Assembly: GCF_018687275.1 (NCBI RefSeq)
Contig: NZ_CP061287.1
Coordinates: 1,550,001-1,614,000 of the forward strand
Source: Polynucleobacter sp. MWH-Aus1W21
GTDB lineage: Bacteria > Pseudomonadota > Gammaproteobacteria > Burkholderiales > Burkholderiaceae
Length of the DNA stretch: 64,000 nucleotides
Direction of reading: 5' to 3'
The first letter of the stretch is position 1. The number at the start of each line of letters is the position of its first letter. Shown piece after piece: positions 26,311-35,500 of the stretch. The notes beneath the pieces were generated by a model that saw nothing but the letters and a program-made list of their open reading frames with translations, had not been told where the DNA came from and did not search any database. A program made the translations under genes and the position numbers.

Positions 26311-27108
26311 ATGAATGAAATCATCACCAGTCAAGGCAATCAAATAGCCTATGCGATTGAAGGTAATGGGCCGTGGCTCACCCTGTCCCATTCCTTAGCA
26401 AGCAATATGAGTATGTGGCATCCACAGATGCCGCTACTAACTAAGCATTTCAAAGTATTACGATTTGACACTCGTGGACATGGCAATAGCTCTGCTCCAT
26501 TAGATCCGTATACGTTAGATGATCTTGCGGAAGATGCCATTGATTTATTCCAGTCACTTGAAATAAGCCGTACACACTGGCTTGGGCTGTCTATGGGCGG
26601 CATGATAGGTCAGACCTTAATCCTGAAATATCCTCAATTATTCGAATCTCTTGTTTTGGCAGACACAACTAGCAAACGCCCTGACAATGCAAAGCAAATG
26701 TGGGGCGAGAGAATTTCTCAGGCAAAGGCCGAGGGCATGACGGCAATGGTTGAGAGCACTCTCAAGCGCTGGTTTGCGGATGATTTTCGAAGGGATAATC
26801 CAGTCATCATTCAAGAAATTGCAGAAGGCATTGCTAGCACCTCAGTAAATGGATTTTGTGGTTGCTGTGAAGCAATTTCACACATCAATACATTTGATCG
26901 CTTAAGTGAAATCAAATGCCCAACATTGATTATGGTTGGAGAGCACGATCATGGCACTCCCCCACATATGGCAAGGTCAATGAAAGAGAAAATGCTAGGT
27001 GCTCAGTTCCATGAAATTCCTAATGCTGGGCATATTTCCAATATTGAACAGCCAGAAATATTTAATCAATATTTGATGGACTTTTATAGGCTGAATAACT
27101 TTCTATAA
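26311..27108 (+). CDS. Alpha/beta hydrolase, 3-oxoadipate enol-lactonase-like
   Basis: 265 residues. Nucleophile elbow GLSMGG at about residues 93-98. The oxyanion region is LSHSLASNMSMWHPQM, and LRFDTRGHGNS is the usual strand-4 motif. Acid in MVGEHDHGTPP and catalytic His in IPNAGHISNIEQPE. The SLA/S...W.. pattern is like PcaD enol-lactonases. There are no other protocatechuate genes nearby, so the substrate is uncertain. Cotranscribed with the Bug gene upstream. Confidence 0.85.
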   Translation: MNEIITSQGNQIAYAIEGNGPWLTLSHSLASNMSMWHPQMPLLTKHFKVLRFDTRGHGNSSAPLDPYTLDDLAEDAIDLFQSLEISRTHWLGLSMGGMIGQTLILKYPQLFESLVLADTTSKRPDNAKQMWGERISQAKAEGMTAMVESTLKRWFADDFRRDNPVIIQEIAEGIASTSVNGFCGCCEAISHINTFDRLSEIKCPTLIMVGEHDHGTPPHMARSMKEKMLGAQFHEIPNAGHISNIEQPEIFNQYLMDFYRLNNFL

Positions 27109-27110
27109 GA

Positions 27111-27128
27111 GGCGCAATCTCTTGCGCC
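27111..27128. terminator. Hairpin between convergent hydrolase and ABM genes
   Basis: GGCGCAA-TCTC-TTGCGCC is a perfect 7-bp hairpin between two convergent genes. It has no T-tract, so it may only mark the 3' ends. Confidence 0.4.
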
Positions 27129-27143
27129 CCACCTATGGATATA

Positions 27144-27446
27144 TCAGCTAGACTTTCCCACTAAAGTCATGTGCTCGACCACTGGTGGTTTGGCAAAAAA
27201 TGGCCCAACAATAGCCCGCCAATCAGCAAAAGCTGCAGAACCTCGAAAATCAATGGTGTGGTTTTCCAGCGTATCCCAATAAATCAGCAAGAGGTAGCGC
27301 GCGGGGTTTTCCAAGCTATGGTTCACCTTAAACCCCTGAAATCCCTTTGCTTTTGAGATGACCGTCTCAGCCCCATGCAATATGGCCTTCTCAAATTCTG
27401 CCTGTTTGGCTGGGTCAATCTCAATGTCACAGTGCTCCAAAATCAT
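27144..27446 (-). CDS. Antibiotic-biosynthesis-monooxygenase (ABM) fold protein
   Basis: 100 residues. Dimeric ferredoxin-like ABM domain: ILEHCDIEIDPAKQAEFEKAI, GFQGFKVNHSLENPARYLLL and YWDTLENHTIDFRGSAAFADW show the family pattern of a central W/Y and H. Members are small cofactor-free monooxygenases, quinol monooxygenases or heme-degrading proteins; the sequence does not decide among them. It is convergent with the hydrolase and divergent from the Bug gene at 27539. Confidence 0.8.
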   Translation of the reverse strand: MILEHCDIEIDPAKQAEFEKAILHGAETVISKAKGFQGFKVNHSLENPARYLLLIYWDTLENHTIDFRGSAAFADWRAIVGPFFAKPPVVEHMTLVGKSS

Positions 27447-27538
27447 ACGCTTCCCCGCTCAAAAAATATTTGCCATCAATAGTAGAATTGTCTACCAGCA
27501 GTACTACATTAACAATAAATAATAAACTGGACCGAGAC

Positions 27539-28543
27539 ATGTCTAAATACTCTTTACAGAAACTACCAAGTTTTTTATGCCCCCTGCTAGCTTTGGCAAC
27601 AGGTTTGACGTTTGGCCTGAGTGCAAACGCCCAAACAGCTGCTACCACTTACCCTACTAAGCCTATTAAGCTAATTGCTCCCGTAGCAGCCGGAGGTGGA
27701 CTCGACAATATCGCTCGCACCCTGGCTGAGAGAATGTCAAAGTCGCTTGGCCAGACAATTATTGTTGAAAATATTGGTGGTGGTGGTGGCTCTATTGCTT
27801 CCCAAGCGGTAGCCAAAGCAACACCAGATGGCTACACCTTAATGGTGGCATATGTTGGAACACATGGCACCAACCCAGCAGTAAGAAAACTTCCTTACGA
27901 TGCCATTAAAGATTTTTCTCCAGTGGGCATGATTGGTGCAACACCTAATGCCTTAGTAATTAATCCTGACTTGCCGATTAATAACCTAAAAGAGTTTGTT
28001 GATTACGCAAAGAAGAATCCTGCCAAGCTTAGTTATGGATCAGCAGGCCCAGGAACATTGACTCACCTTGGAATGGAGCAATTTAAACTTGCAGCCAACA
28101 TTTTCATGGTGCATGTTCCATATCGCGGTGTTGGCCCTGCTTACACTGATTTATTAGCAGGCCAAACCCAGGCAATGTTCCCAACCCTATTTGCTGCAAT
28201 GCCTTACTTGAAATCTAATAGAGTACGCGCACTTGCTGTAACCGGACCAAAACGTAACCCTGCGGCACCTAACATTCCAACCTTTAAAGAATTAGGCTAC
28301 AACGGCTTTGAAGGCCAGCAGTGGTACGGCATTGTTGGTCCAGCAAATATGCCTGAGCCAATTATTGCCAAATTAAATGCTGAATTAAACAAAGCGCTAG
28401 CAACCCCAGAGTTTTCAGACAAAATGACAAGCGAAGCAATGACTTTAATGCCAATGACGCCACAACAGTTTGGTACTTACATTAAAGAAGATATTGCCCG
28501 CTGGACCAAAGTTGCCAAGGATCGAAAAATTGAGATTGATTAA
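27539..28543 (+). CDS. Bug-family tripartite tricarboxylate transporter substrate-binding protein
   Basis: 334 residues from ATG 27539. A longer frame opens at 27470 but adds a non-signal stretch. Signal peptide about 1-32 (LLALATGLTFGLSANAQ). Signatures: YPTKPIKLIAPVAAGGGLDN, VENIGGGGGSIASQAVA, ATPDGYTL and VPYRGVGPAYTDLLAG. It leads a short cluster with a PrpD-like protein and a hydroxyacid dehydrogenase, so its ligand may be a tri- or dicarboxylate handled by them. Confidence 0.93.
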   Translation: MSKYSLQKLPSFLCPLLALATGLTFGLSANAQTAATTYPTKPIKLIAPVAAGGGLDNIARTLAERMSKSLGQTIIVENIGGGGGSIASQAVAKATPDGYTLMVAYVGTHGTNPAVRKLPYDAIKDFSPVGMIGATPNALVINPDLPINNLKEFVDYAKKNPAKLSYGSAGPGTLTHLGMEQFKLAANIFMVHVPYRGVGPAYTDLLAGQTQAMFPTLFAAMPYLKSNRVRALAVTGPKRNPAAPNIPTFKELGYNGFEGQQWYGIVGPANMPEPIIAKLNAELNKALATPEFSDKMTSEAMTLMPMTPQQFGTYIKEDIARWTKVAKDRKIEID

Positions 28544-28608
28544 CCCCATCTCATAAAGAAAAACTGAAATACAAACATCTTAATTATTGAAATTCACTAG
28601 GAAATAAA

Positions 28609-29982
28609 ATGTCACACGCTATTGCTGCAGCAGCAGACCTGAATGCACCACCAGTTACCAAAATTTTGGCTGAGTTTGTTACCTCACATCCCAGTCAAGG
28701 ATGGACACCAGAAGTAGATCATGAAGCGCATCGCACTTTCTTAAATTGGCTGGGATGCGCTATCGGTGCCGCCAACCATGAAAGCGTAGAGTCTTCACTC
28801 GCCGCCATTCGTGAGTTTCAGCCTGCGCCACAAGCCAGTATTTTGGGTAGAAAAGACAAAGTGGATATGGGTGGCGCTGCGCTGATCAACGGCATTAGCT
28901 CTCACACCTTTGACTTTGACGATACCCATCTCAAAACGGTGATTCACCCTGCTGGCCCCGTAGCCTCCGCCATCCTGGCCTTAGGCGAACATACTAATGT
29001 AAATGGCCGTCAAATCATCGACTCGCTCATCTTAGGAATCGATGTTGCTTGCCGAGTTGGCAACGCCATGTACCCAGACCACTACCATCGCGGCTGGCAT
29101 ATCACTGGTTCGACCGGCATGCTTGGCTCTGCAGCTGCTTGCTCACGCCTGATGGGTTTAGACCTCCAAAAGACAACAATGGCCTTGGGAATTGCTGCTT
29201 CACAGCCTGTAGGCATGCGTGAACAATTTGGCACCATGACCAAGCCATTTCATCCAGGTGGTGCAGCGCGTGCAGGCCAACTGTCAGCATTATTAGCAAA
29301 ACATGGTTTTACTGCTAGCCCTAAAGCACTTGAAGCTGGTCGCGGTTACATGCAAACCGTTTCCACTAAATGCGATTGGTCCGAAATTGATCGTGAACTT
29401 GGAAAATCTTTTGAGATTTCTTTGAACACTTACAAACCATTCGCTTGCGGCATTGTGATTCATCCAGCGATTGATGCTTGCGCCCAATTGCGTTCTCAAG
29501 GCGTTAAGGCTGAAGATGTTGAGCGTATTGAATTACGCGTTCATCCACTTGTGCTTGAGTTAACAGGCAAGAAAACACCTAAAGATGGACTTGAAGGCAA
29601 GTTCAGCGTCTACCATGGCTGCGCTGTTGGACTCATTTTTGGTCAAGCAGGCGAAGGCGAATATGCAGACGATATCGTCAACCGTCCTGATGTAGTTGCT
29701 TTACGCGCTAAAGTGAATGCGACTACCGATACCTCTATCAGCGAAGCTTCTGTTGACGTGAAGGCGTTCCTAAAGGACGGTAAAGAAGTGCATATTTTTG
29801 TTAAGAATGCCATCGGCTCCGTTGAGAACCCAATGAGTGATGCCAACTTAGAGCAAAAATTTACTAGCTTGGCAGAGCCAGTTATTGGCAAAGAGAAAAC
29901 ACGCCAATTAATTGCGGCACTCTGGAAGTTAGGACAGGCTTCTGACCTAAAACAGATTCTCTCTTTGTGCACCCCTGATTAA
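28609..29982 (+). CDS. MmgE/PrpD-family protein (2-methylcitrate dehydratase-like)
   Basis: 457 residues. The helical N-terminal domain contains SHTFDFDDTHLKTVIHPAGPVASA, the MmgE/PrpD signature. FHPGGAARAGQLSALLA and the C-terminal lid domain KPFACGIVIHPAIDA follow. PrpD dehydrates 2-methylcitrate and MmgE relatives act on citrate-like acids or iminodisuccinate. No prpB or prpC is present here, so this is probably a catabolic dehydratase or racemase-like paralogue for the acid imported by the neighbouring Bug system. Gap to the next gene 21 nt. Confidence 0.88.
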   Translation: MSHAIAAAADLNAPPVTKILAEFVTSHPSQGWTPEVDHEAHRTFLNWLGCAIGAANHESVESSLAAIREFQPAPQASILGRKDKVDMGGAALINGISSHTFDFDDTHLKTVIHPAGPVASAILALGEHTNVNGRQIIDSLILGIDVACRVGNAMYPDHYHRGWHITGSTGMLGSAAACSRLMGLDLQKTTMALGIAASQPVGMREQFGTMTKPFHPGGAARAGQLSALLAKHGFTASPKALEAGRGYMQTVSTKCDWSEIDRELGKSFEISLNTYKPFACGIVIHPAIDACAQLRSQGVKAEDVERIELRVHPLVLELTGKKTPKDGLEGKFSVYHGCAVGLIFGQAGEGEYADDIVNRPDVVALRAKVNATTDTSISEASVDVKAFLKDGKEVHIFVKNAIGSVENPMSDANLEQKFTSLAEPVIGKEKTRQLIAALWKLGQASDLKQILSLCTPD

Positions 29983-30003
29983 TTTTCTGAAAGCATCAAT
30001 TAC

Positions 30004-30981
30004 ATGGCTTCGTTACCAAGCATCGTTATTCTCGGAGATTACGAGCGTGCATTAAAACGATTTTCTAATTGGGGTGTATTAGACCAAAAAGCAAATCTGA
30101 CTATTCACCATGAGCCTTTGCGTGGCGAAGCTTTATACGAAGCTGTAAAAGATGCTGACGCTATTGCGATTGTCAGAGACCGCGCCCCATTTGATGAGGC
30201 GATAATTGCGCGCCTTCCAAAACTTAAATTTCTAATGTTTACTGGCGAGCGTAACGGCACGCTAGAGGCATCTGCCTTAGTTGCTCGCAACATTCCAATG
30301 GCATGCACCCCTGGGGGACCCTCTAAAGAAACCACTACCGAACTAACCTGGGCGCTAATTCTAGGGGCGTCTAAGCGCCTGGTTGAGCAAAACAAATTGA
30401 TTTCTTCTGGCGGTTGGCGTGATCAGCTTTCTGTTTTACCAATGCTTTCCGGTGAACGTCTTGGTGTGATGGGTTTAGGCTCAATTGGTAGTCGCGTTGC
30501 AAGAGTTGGGGCGGCACTTGGTATGGAAGTGGTTACCTGGAGCCCCAGAATGACTCCGGAAAGGGCTGCTGTTGAAAATGCAAAGTCCGTGAACCTTGAG
30601 GAGTTACTTAAAACATCAAAAATTGTCACAATGCATTTGGTAGCTGGACCAGGTACCAAGGGGCTTATTAGCGCCGATCAATTAGCGCTCATGCGGCCCG
30701 ACTCTATCCTTATAAATACTTCAAGAGCCGCTCTTATCAATATGAATGATTTACAAAAGGCATTAGCTCTTGGCAAACCAGGACAAGCTGCAGTCGATGT
30801 ATTTGATGTTGAACCGTTACCAGAGAAGGATCCACTGCGAAACACACCCAATCTATTGGTAACACCGCATCTAGGATTTATAGCCGAACCCATCTTTGCC
30901 ACCTTCTCAAAAGGCATTACCGAAACATTAGAAGCATGGCTAGACGGTAAGCCTGTACCACACCCTTTCACCCCGAAATAA
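30004..30981 (+). CDS. D-2-hydroxyacid dehydrogenase (NAD-dependent)
   Basis: 325 residues. Rossmann motif LGVMGLGSIGSRVARVGAAL. The catalytic Arg is in INTSRAALIN, Glu in VDVFDVEPLP, and His in TPHLGFIAEP. The N-terminal segment TGERNGTLEASAL replaces the more usual TxGxGxDNID, so substrate specificity differs from lactate or phosphoglycerate dehydrogenases. In a cluster with Bug and PrpD-like genes, it may reduce or oxidise a branched 2-oxo/2-hydroxy acid derived from the imported compound. Confidence 0.88.
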   Translation: MASLPSIVILGDYERALKRFSNWGVLDQKANLTIHHEPLRGEALYEAVKDADAIAIVRDRAPFDEAIIARLPKLKFLMFTGERNGTLEASALVARNIPMACTPGGPSKETTTELTWALILGASKRLVEQNKLISSGGWRDQLSVLPMLSGERLGVMGLGSIGSRVARVGAALGMEVVTWSPRMTPERAAVENAKSVNLEELLKTSKIVTMHLVAGPGTKGLISADQLALMRPDSILINTSRAALINMNDLQKALALGKPGQAAVDVFDVEPLPEKDPLRNTPNLLVTPHLGFIAEPIFATFSKGITETLEAWLDGKPVPHPFTPK

Positions 30982-31006
30982 TTCCTGCCGTAAAGCGCAC
31001 CCGTTC

Positions 31007-31546
31007 TTGAAAACGCTGACACCATTACAGCTCTTTATCTGCTTTAGCAAGATTGGTCTTTCAGGATTCGGGGGCGTGCTTCCCTGGGCTCGCAGGGGCT
31101 TGGTAGAAAAAGATAAGCTGCTCACATCAGAAGAATTCAGCGCCATCTTAGGGGTATGTCAAATTATGCCTGGACCGAACGTGATCAACGTTGGCGTTTG
31201 TGTTGGCTCTCGTTTCTGCGGAGCGAGGGGAGCGATTGCAGCAGTAGCCGGCTTAACCACTGGGCCTATCTTCATCGTCATTTTGCTTGCCATCCTTTAT
31301 GAGCATTTCAGCTACATCGAATACGTTAAAGGAGCACTCAAAGGAATTGCTGCCGTAGGTGTTGGATTAATTGCTAGCACTGGATTCAAAATGCTGAAGG
31401 ATGAATATCGTTATCCACCCATGCTTTTTGTCATTGGCCTAACCTTACTTGTCGGCATTTATTTTGATCTAGCGCTTGGTTGGGTGGTGCTTATCGTTGC
31501 GCCTATTGCCTATTTCTTTGCCAGAAGAAAGGCAAGAAAGGTATGA
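31007..31546 (+). CDS. Chromate transporter family, short-chain subunit A
   Basis: 179 residues from a TTG start (MKTLTPLQLFICFSKIGLSGFGG). No ATG fits upstream. One ChrA domain with FSKIGLSGFGGVLPWARR at the N-terminus and CQIMPGPNVINVGVCVGSRF, the CHR signature, followed by about four membrane helices. It overlaps its partner by ATGA. Short-chain CHR proteins act in pairs as chromate or sulfate antiporters; here the neighbours are metabolic, so an organic or inorganic anion other than chromate is possible. Confidence 0.85.
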   Translation: MKTLTPLQLFICFSKIGLSGFGGVLPWARRGLVEKDKLLTSEEFSAILGVCQIMPGPNVINVGVCVGSRFCGARGAIAAVAGLTTGPIFIVILLAILYEHFSYIEYVKGALKGIAAVGVGLIASTGFKMLKDEYRYPPMLFVIGLTLLVGIYFDLALGWVVLIVAPIAYFFARRKARKV

Positions 31547-32064
31547 CCTTACTGCTTAGCTTATTTATTAAGCTCTCCCTGTTTTCCTTTGTTGCGTTTG
31601 GCGGAATTATTGCAGTACTCCCATCGCTATTGGACTTAGCCGTTAATCAAGAGCATTGGATAGATGCGGCCACCTTTGCGGATTATTTCGCGATTGCTCA
31701 GGCAGCTCCTGGGCCAAATTTCATGACTATTACTTTGGTGGGCTGGCATGTTTATGGCGTTCTAGGCGCCGTTGTAGCATCGATAGCCACCTGCTGGCCA
31801 TCCTCAGTCATGGTTTTTTATCTAGAGCGCTACATCACCAGCATCAAAGACCCAGAGAAGAAGAAAATTATCCAGTACGCTGCAGCAGCTCTAGCCATCG
31901 GACTCATACTCACTTCTTCTTGGAAATTAACGGTTGGCTTTAATGACCACTGGACAGCAATCATTTTAACGATCGCGGTTGTGGTAATTACTCAGTTCTC
32001 TAAAATTCATCCGCTCTACCTCATTGCGCTCGGAGCAATACTAGGTGGAGCGGGTTTAATTTAA
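31543..32064 (+). CDS. Chromate transporter family, short-chain subunit B
   Basis: 173 residues from ATG 31543, which lies inside the last codon and stop of the partner gene (ATGA). A second ChrA domain: FIKLSLFSFVAFGGIIAVLPSL and AIAQAAPGPNFMTITLVGWHV, with about five membrane helices. The two proteins together correspond to the two halves of long-chain ChrA and should have opposite membrane topology. The last four bases overlap the convergent tctA stop. Confidence 0.87.
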   Translation: MTLLLSLFIKLSLFSFVAFGGIIAVLPSLLDLAVNQEHWIDAATFADYFAIAQAAPGPNFMTITLVGWHVYGVLGAVVASIATCWPSSVMVFYLERYITSIKDPEKKKIIQYAAAALAIGLILTSSWKLTVGFNDHWTAIILTIAVVVITQFSKIHPLYLIALGAILGGAGLI

Positions 32065-33560
32065 GCTGCAGCTTTACGGGATCTAATAAACCGCAATACG
32101 TTCGGGATCACCAACAGCGCAATAGCAACTGCCATCAATGTGCCGGAGATTGGTCGTGTAAAGAATGTTGACCAATTACCCTGGCTAATAGTTAAAGCTT
32201 GACGCATCGATTGCTCTGCCATCGGGCCTAAGATCAAACCAATAATCATTGGTGCCGCAGGAAAATCAAAGCGACGCATTCCAAAACCAAGGAACCCAAA
32301 GAAGAACAGTAGACCTACATCAAATACTGAGTTAGACGAGCCATATACACCCGCCACTGAAATCACCACGATGCCAGCGTAGAGCCATTGCGGTGGAATC
32401 TTCAACAACTTCACCCATAGCCCGACTAAAGGAAGGTTTAATACCAACAAGATTACGTTACCGATATATAAGCTGGCAATTAAGGTCCACACTAGGCCAC
32501 TTTGTTGAGCGAACAATGTCGGCCCTACCTGAATACCGTAAGACTCAAACGCGGACAAAATAATCGCCGCAGTTGCAGAAGTTGGAATACCCAGGGTTAG
32601 CAAAGGCATGAGCACGCCGGCAGCAGATGCATTATTGGCAGCCTCCGGTCCAGCTACACCTTCAATTGCCCCGTGACCAAATTCCTCAGGCTTTTTGGAC
32701 AACTTCTTCTCGGCAAAGTAAGAAAGCAAAGTGGGCAACTCTGCACCACCTGCCGGCATGGCACCAATTGGGAAGCCTAATAAACTGCCCCGAATCCACG
32801 CCTTCCAGGACCTAGCAAAATCTTCCTTAGAAAGCCAAAGGCTTCCAGATACCGCAAGCACTTCAGTCTTTTTGTTTTCTTTACCTTGCCAAGCCAAATA
32901 CAAAGCTTCGCCAATCGCAAATAAACCGACAGCAACAATCGTCACTTCAATGCCGTCCAAAAACTCGGGTTGACCAAAAGTAAAGCGAGGTTGACCTGTT
33001 TGCAAGTCGATGCCGATCAAACCAAACAAGAGACCGGCCACCAAGCTAATCAAACCACGCAAAGCTGAGCTACCCAAAACTGCAGAAACTGTTACCAAGG
33101 CCAGCATCATCAAACTGAAATATTCTGCAGGCCCAAATGCCAGCGCCGCATCTACGACCCAAGGGGCGAAGAAGGTTAGCGCAATTGTGCCGATTGTTCC
33201 AGCCACGAAGCTACCAATTGCAGCCGTAGCAAGTGCTGGACCTGCCCTGCCGCGACGCGCCATCTTATTGCCCTCAAGAGAGGTCACAATCGTGGCTGAT
33301 TCGCCAGGAGTGTTTAACAAAATAGATGTGGTGGAGCCGCCATACATCGCGCCGTAATAAATACCAGCAAACAAAACAAAAATAGCGGTAGCGGGGACTT
33401 TAAAAGTTAACGGGAGTAGTAACGCAATTGTGAGTGCAGGTCCGATACCAGGAAGCACTCCAACCAAAGTGCCTACTAAGCAACCTAAAAATCCATACAT
33501 CAAAGTCATCGGTTGCAAGGCGACAGCAAAACCCTGCATCAGGGAGTCAAATGAGCTCAT
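32061..33560 (-). CDS. tctA: Tripartite tricarboxylate transporter large permease TctA
   Basis: 499 residues, about 11-12 membrane helices. Family motifs: VGTLVGVLPGIGPALTIAL (about 29-47) and YYGAMYGGSTTSILLNTPGE (about 68-87); a repeated half has MPLLTLGIPTSATAAIIL. TctA is the sodium-coupled transport subunit for citrate-like substrates. It is the last gene of a complete tctC-tctB-tctA set, in the usual order, and probably serves several orphan Bug proteins too, as in other Burkholderiales (inference). Confidence 0.95.
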   Translation of the reverse strand: MSSFDSLMQGFAVALQPMTLMYGFLGCLVGTLVGVLPGIGPALTIALLLPLTFKVPATAIFVLFAGIYYGAMYGGSTTSILLNTPGESATIVTSLEGNKMARRGRAGPALATAAIGSFVAGTIGTIALTFFAPWVVDAALAFGPAEYFSLMMLALVTVSAVLGSSALRGLISLVAGLLFGLIGIDLQTGQPRFTFGQPEFLDGIEVTIVAVGLFAIGEALYLAWQGKENKKTEVLAVSGSLWLSKEDFARSWKAWIRGSLLGFPIGAMPAGGAELPTLLSYFAEKKLSKKPEEFGHGAIEGVAGPEAANNASAAGVLMPLLTLGIPTSATAAIILSAFESYGIQVGPTLFAQQSGLVWTLIASLYIGNVILLVLNLPLVGLWVKLLKIPPQWLYAGIVVISVAGVYGSSNSVFDVGLLFFFGFLGFGMRRFDFPAAPMIIGLILGPMAEQSMRQALTISQGNWSTFFTRPISGTLMAVAIALLVIPNVLRFIRSRKAAA

Positions 33561-33572
33561 AACGATCTTTAC

Positions 33573-34037
33573 TTAGAAACTAAAATTAACGAGTGGGCCC
33601 AAATCAACCCCGAGAAGCGCCGAGAAGAGCGTCCAAAAGGCGCCCGCGATGGCAAGGACCATCAAGATAGTTTTGATATTGAACTTAGCATCAAATGCCA
33701 TCGATACACCCAAACCACAGAGCGTTGCAGGAATCAAAAAGCCAATCAACTTAGTCAGCAGAATGAAAGCAAGGCCACCACCCAGGAGGAACATAACACG
33801 CTTTGATCCACCTGGAAGCGGACGCTCATCCTCATGATGAACGCAGTCAGGTGCCTTGCTGCTAATAGTGCTGAGCAAATAAAACACGCCAAGCAAAGAG
33901 AGCAGAGCCACTAGGATTGATGGGGCTAACACGGGACCAACCTCAGAGTACATAGTGGACTCTGGAATACTGAGAACCTGCCAAATTGCTACCCCACAAA
34001 ACACCAGCAAAAAGCTGGCAACTAAACGGGTACTCAT
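33573..34037 (-). CDS. tctB: Tripartite tricarboxylate transporter small subunit TctB
   Basis: 154 residues with four membrane helices (for example LVASFLLVFCGVAIWQVLSI, and a second-half helix LGGGLAFILLTKLIGFLIPA), matching the small TctB subunit that supports TctA. It overlaps the tctC stop by four bases (ATGA) and ends 12 nt before tctA, so all three are translated from one mRNA. Confidence 0.9.
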   Translation of the reverse strand: MSTRLVASFLLVFCGVAIWQVLSIPESTMYSEVGPVLAPSILVALLSLLGVFYLLSTISSKAPDCVHHEDERPLPGGSKRVMFLLGGGLAFILLTKLIGFLIPATLCGLGVSMAFDAKFNIKTILMVLAIAGAFWTLFSALLGVDLGPLVNFSF

Positions 34038-35014
34038 GCTAGACCTAACTCTTTGAGAACAGTCTCAGTTTCTGCAATGTATTTTTTCAATTGCGCATCA
34101 AATGCAGCGCCTGCTACAAAGGCATCAGTCCACTTTCTTTTCTCGAGAGTCTCAGCCCAACCTTTGGTTGCATGAATCTTTGTCGCCAACTCAATCAAGG
34201 CAGTTTTTTGAGCGGCATTAATTCCAGGGGCACCGAAAATACCACGCCAATTTGCTGCAGTGACATTAACACCCAATTCTTTTAGCGTAGGTACATCTAC
34301 ACCTGGAATGCGCTTGTTGCCAGACACGGCGATTGCCTTCATTTTTCCAGCTTTAATTTGTTCTGCGAACTCAGAGTAGCCAGAGATACCAGCAACTACT
34401 TGACCACCCAAGATGGCAGCATTAGCAGGGCCACCACCAGCGAAAGCAACATAAGCTGCATCACGCGGGTTCTTACCCAATGCTTTGATAATTAAACCCA
34501 AGAGTTGATGGTCTGTACCACCAGCGCTACCACCGGCAACTGAAACTGATTTTGGATTCGCTTTAATTGCCTCTTCGAAATCTTTCCAAGACTTAATCTT
34601 GCCGTCTGTTGGCACCACGATAATTCCAGCCTCTTCAGTTAAGCAAGCAATTGGAGTAACGTCAGACATAGTGACTGGACTCTTATTGGTAATTGCAGCA
34701 CCAACCATTACTGAGCCACCAACCATCAATGCATTGGCTTGGCCCTTACGCTGATTTACAAAGCGCGGTAATCCCACCATACCGCCAGCACCACCGACGT
34801 TCTCAAACTGGAAAGAGCCTACTAGGCCAGCATCTTTGGCTGCCACCTCAATCGCTCTACCAGTGCTATCCCAGCCACCACCAGGCGCCGCTGGAATAAA
34901 CATATTGATGGATTCAAACAAAGGCTTGCTTTGTGCAAATGCAAAAGAGGGTACGCTATTTACCAAGGCAAATGCGGAACCATATGTCAAAAAGTCTCTA
35001 CGAGTTGTCTTCAT
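34034..35014 (-). CDS. tctC: Tripartite tricarboxylate transporter substrate-binding protein TctC (Tat-exported)
   Basis: 326 residues. The N-terminus MKTTRRDFLTYGSAFALVNS carries the twin-arginine pattern TRRDFL, so export should use Tat, unlike the Sec-type signals of the other binding proteins here. Fold motifs: NMFIPAAPGGGWDSTGRAIE, ENVGGAGGMVGLPRFVN, and GGTDHQLLGLIIKALG in the second lobe. First gene of the tctCBA operon. Substrate probably a citrate-like carboxylate; not provable from sequence. Confidence 0.93.
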   Translation of the reverse strand: MKTTRRDFLTYGSAFALVNSVPSFAFAQSKPLFESINMFIPAAPGGGWDSTGRAIEVAAKDAGLVGSFQFENVGGAGGMVGLPRFVNQRKGQANALMVGGSVMVGAAITNKSPVTMSDVTPIACLTEEAGIIVVPTDGKIKSWKDFEEAIKANPKSVSVAGGSAGGTDHQLLGLIIKALGKNPRDAAYVAFAGGGPANAAILGGQVVAGISGYSEFAEQIKAGKMKAIAVSGNKRIPGVDVPTLKELGVNVTAANWRGIFGAPGINAAQKTALIELATKIHATKGWAETLEKRKWTDAFVAGAAFDAQLKKYIAETETVLKELGLA

Positions 35015-35112
35015 TTTTTATCCTTATATTTATTTATAAACTGCATTCTTATTGCAGTGCCGCAAAACTTGTACCGCAAACCATACCTAAATTTAACAAA
35101 AACTAGCGGGGA

Positions 35113-35490
35113 CTAGCGAAATGTCTGAAATGTCCAAATACCCAGGAGGGTCAACACCAAAGATCCGACGAGATGCAGTAGGGCTGTACCAAGCGCCCAA
35201 CCCAACTCCCCACGCTGGATAAATGCCACCACCTCCGCTGAAAAACTCGAGAAAGTTGTTAAGCCGCCCAAAAATCCAGTAATGACAAACAATCTCCACT
35301 CAGGGGAAAGGCTGGGGTTATTGCCAAAGAAAGCTACGGCGATACCAATTAAGTAGCCGCCCACCATATTGGAAATGAAGGTGCCCATTGGAATAGTTGA
35401 TGCAATACCAACCGCCAAAAAATTAAAGCCCGCTCTCAGTAAAGCCCCTAAACCGGCACCAAAGAAAATTGCAAAGATCGATAGCCACAT
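35113..35490 (-). CDS. crcB: Fluoride ion channel CrcB/FluC
   Basis: 125 residues, four membrane helices. Family motifs GTFISNMVGGYLIGIA (conserved Asn, fluoride path) and GFLGGLTTFSSFSAE (Phe box and TTFS track). Dual-topology dimers export fluoride. It follows the dioxygenase gene by 10 nt, so it is in an operon, and there is no room for its own promoter. No fluoride riboswitch is recognisable immediately upstream. Confidence 0.95.
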   Translation of the reverse strand: MWLSIFAIFFGAGLGALLRAGFNFLAVGIASTIPMGTFISNMVGGYLIGIAVAFFGNNPSLSPEWRLFVITGFLGGLTTFSSFSAEVVAFIQRGELGWALGTALLHLVGSLVLTLLGIWTFQTFR

Positions 35491-35500
35491 AATCTGTTCT

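Noticed and set aside
31007..32064. Chromate transporter gene broken by frameshift
   Set aside because: Both halves have full ChrA domains and the second has its own ATG in the ATGA overlap, as in short-chain CHR pairs.
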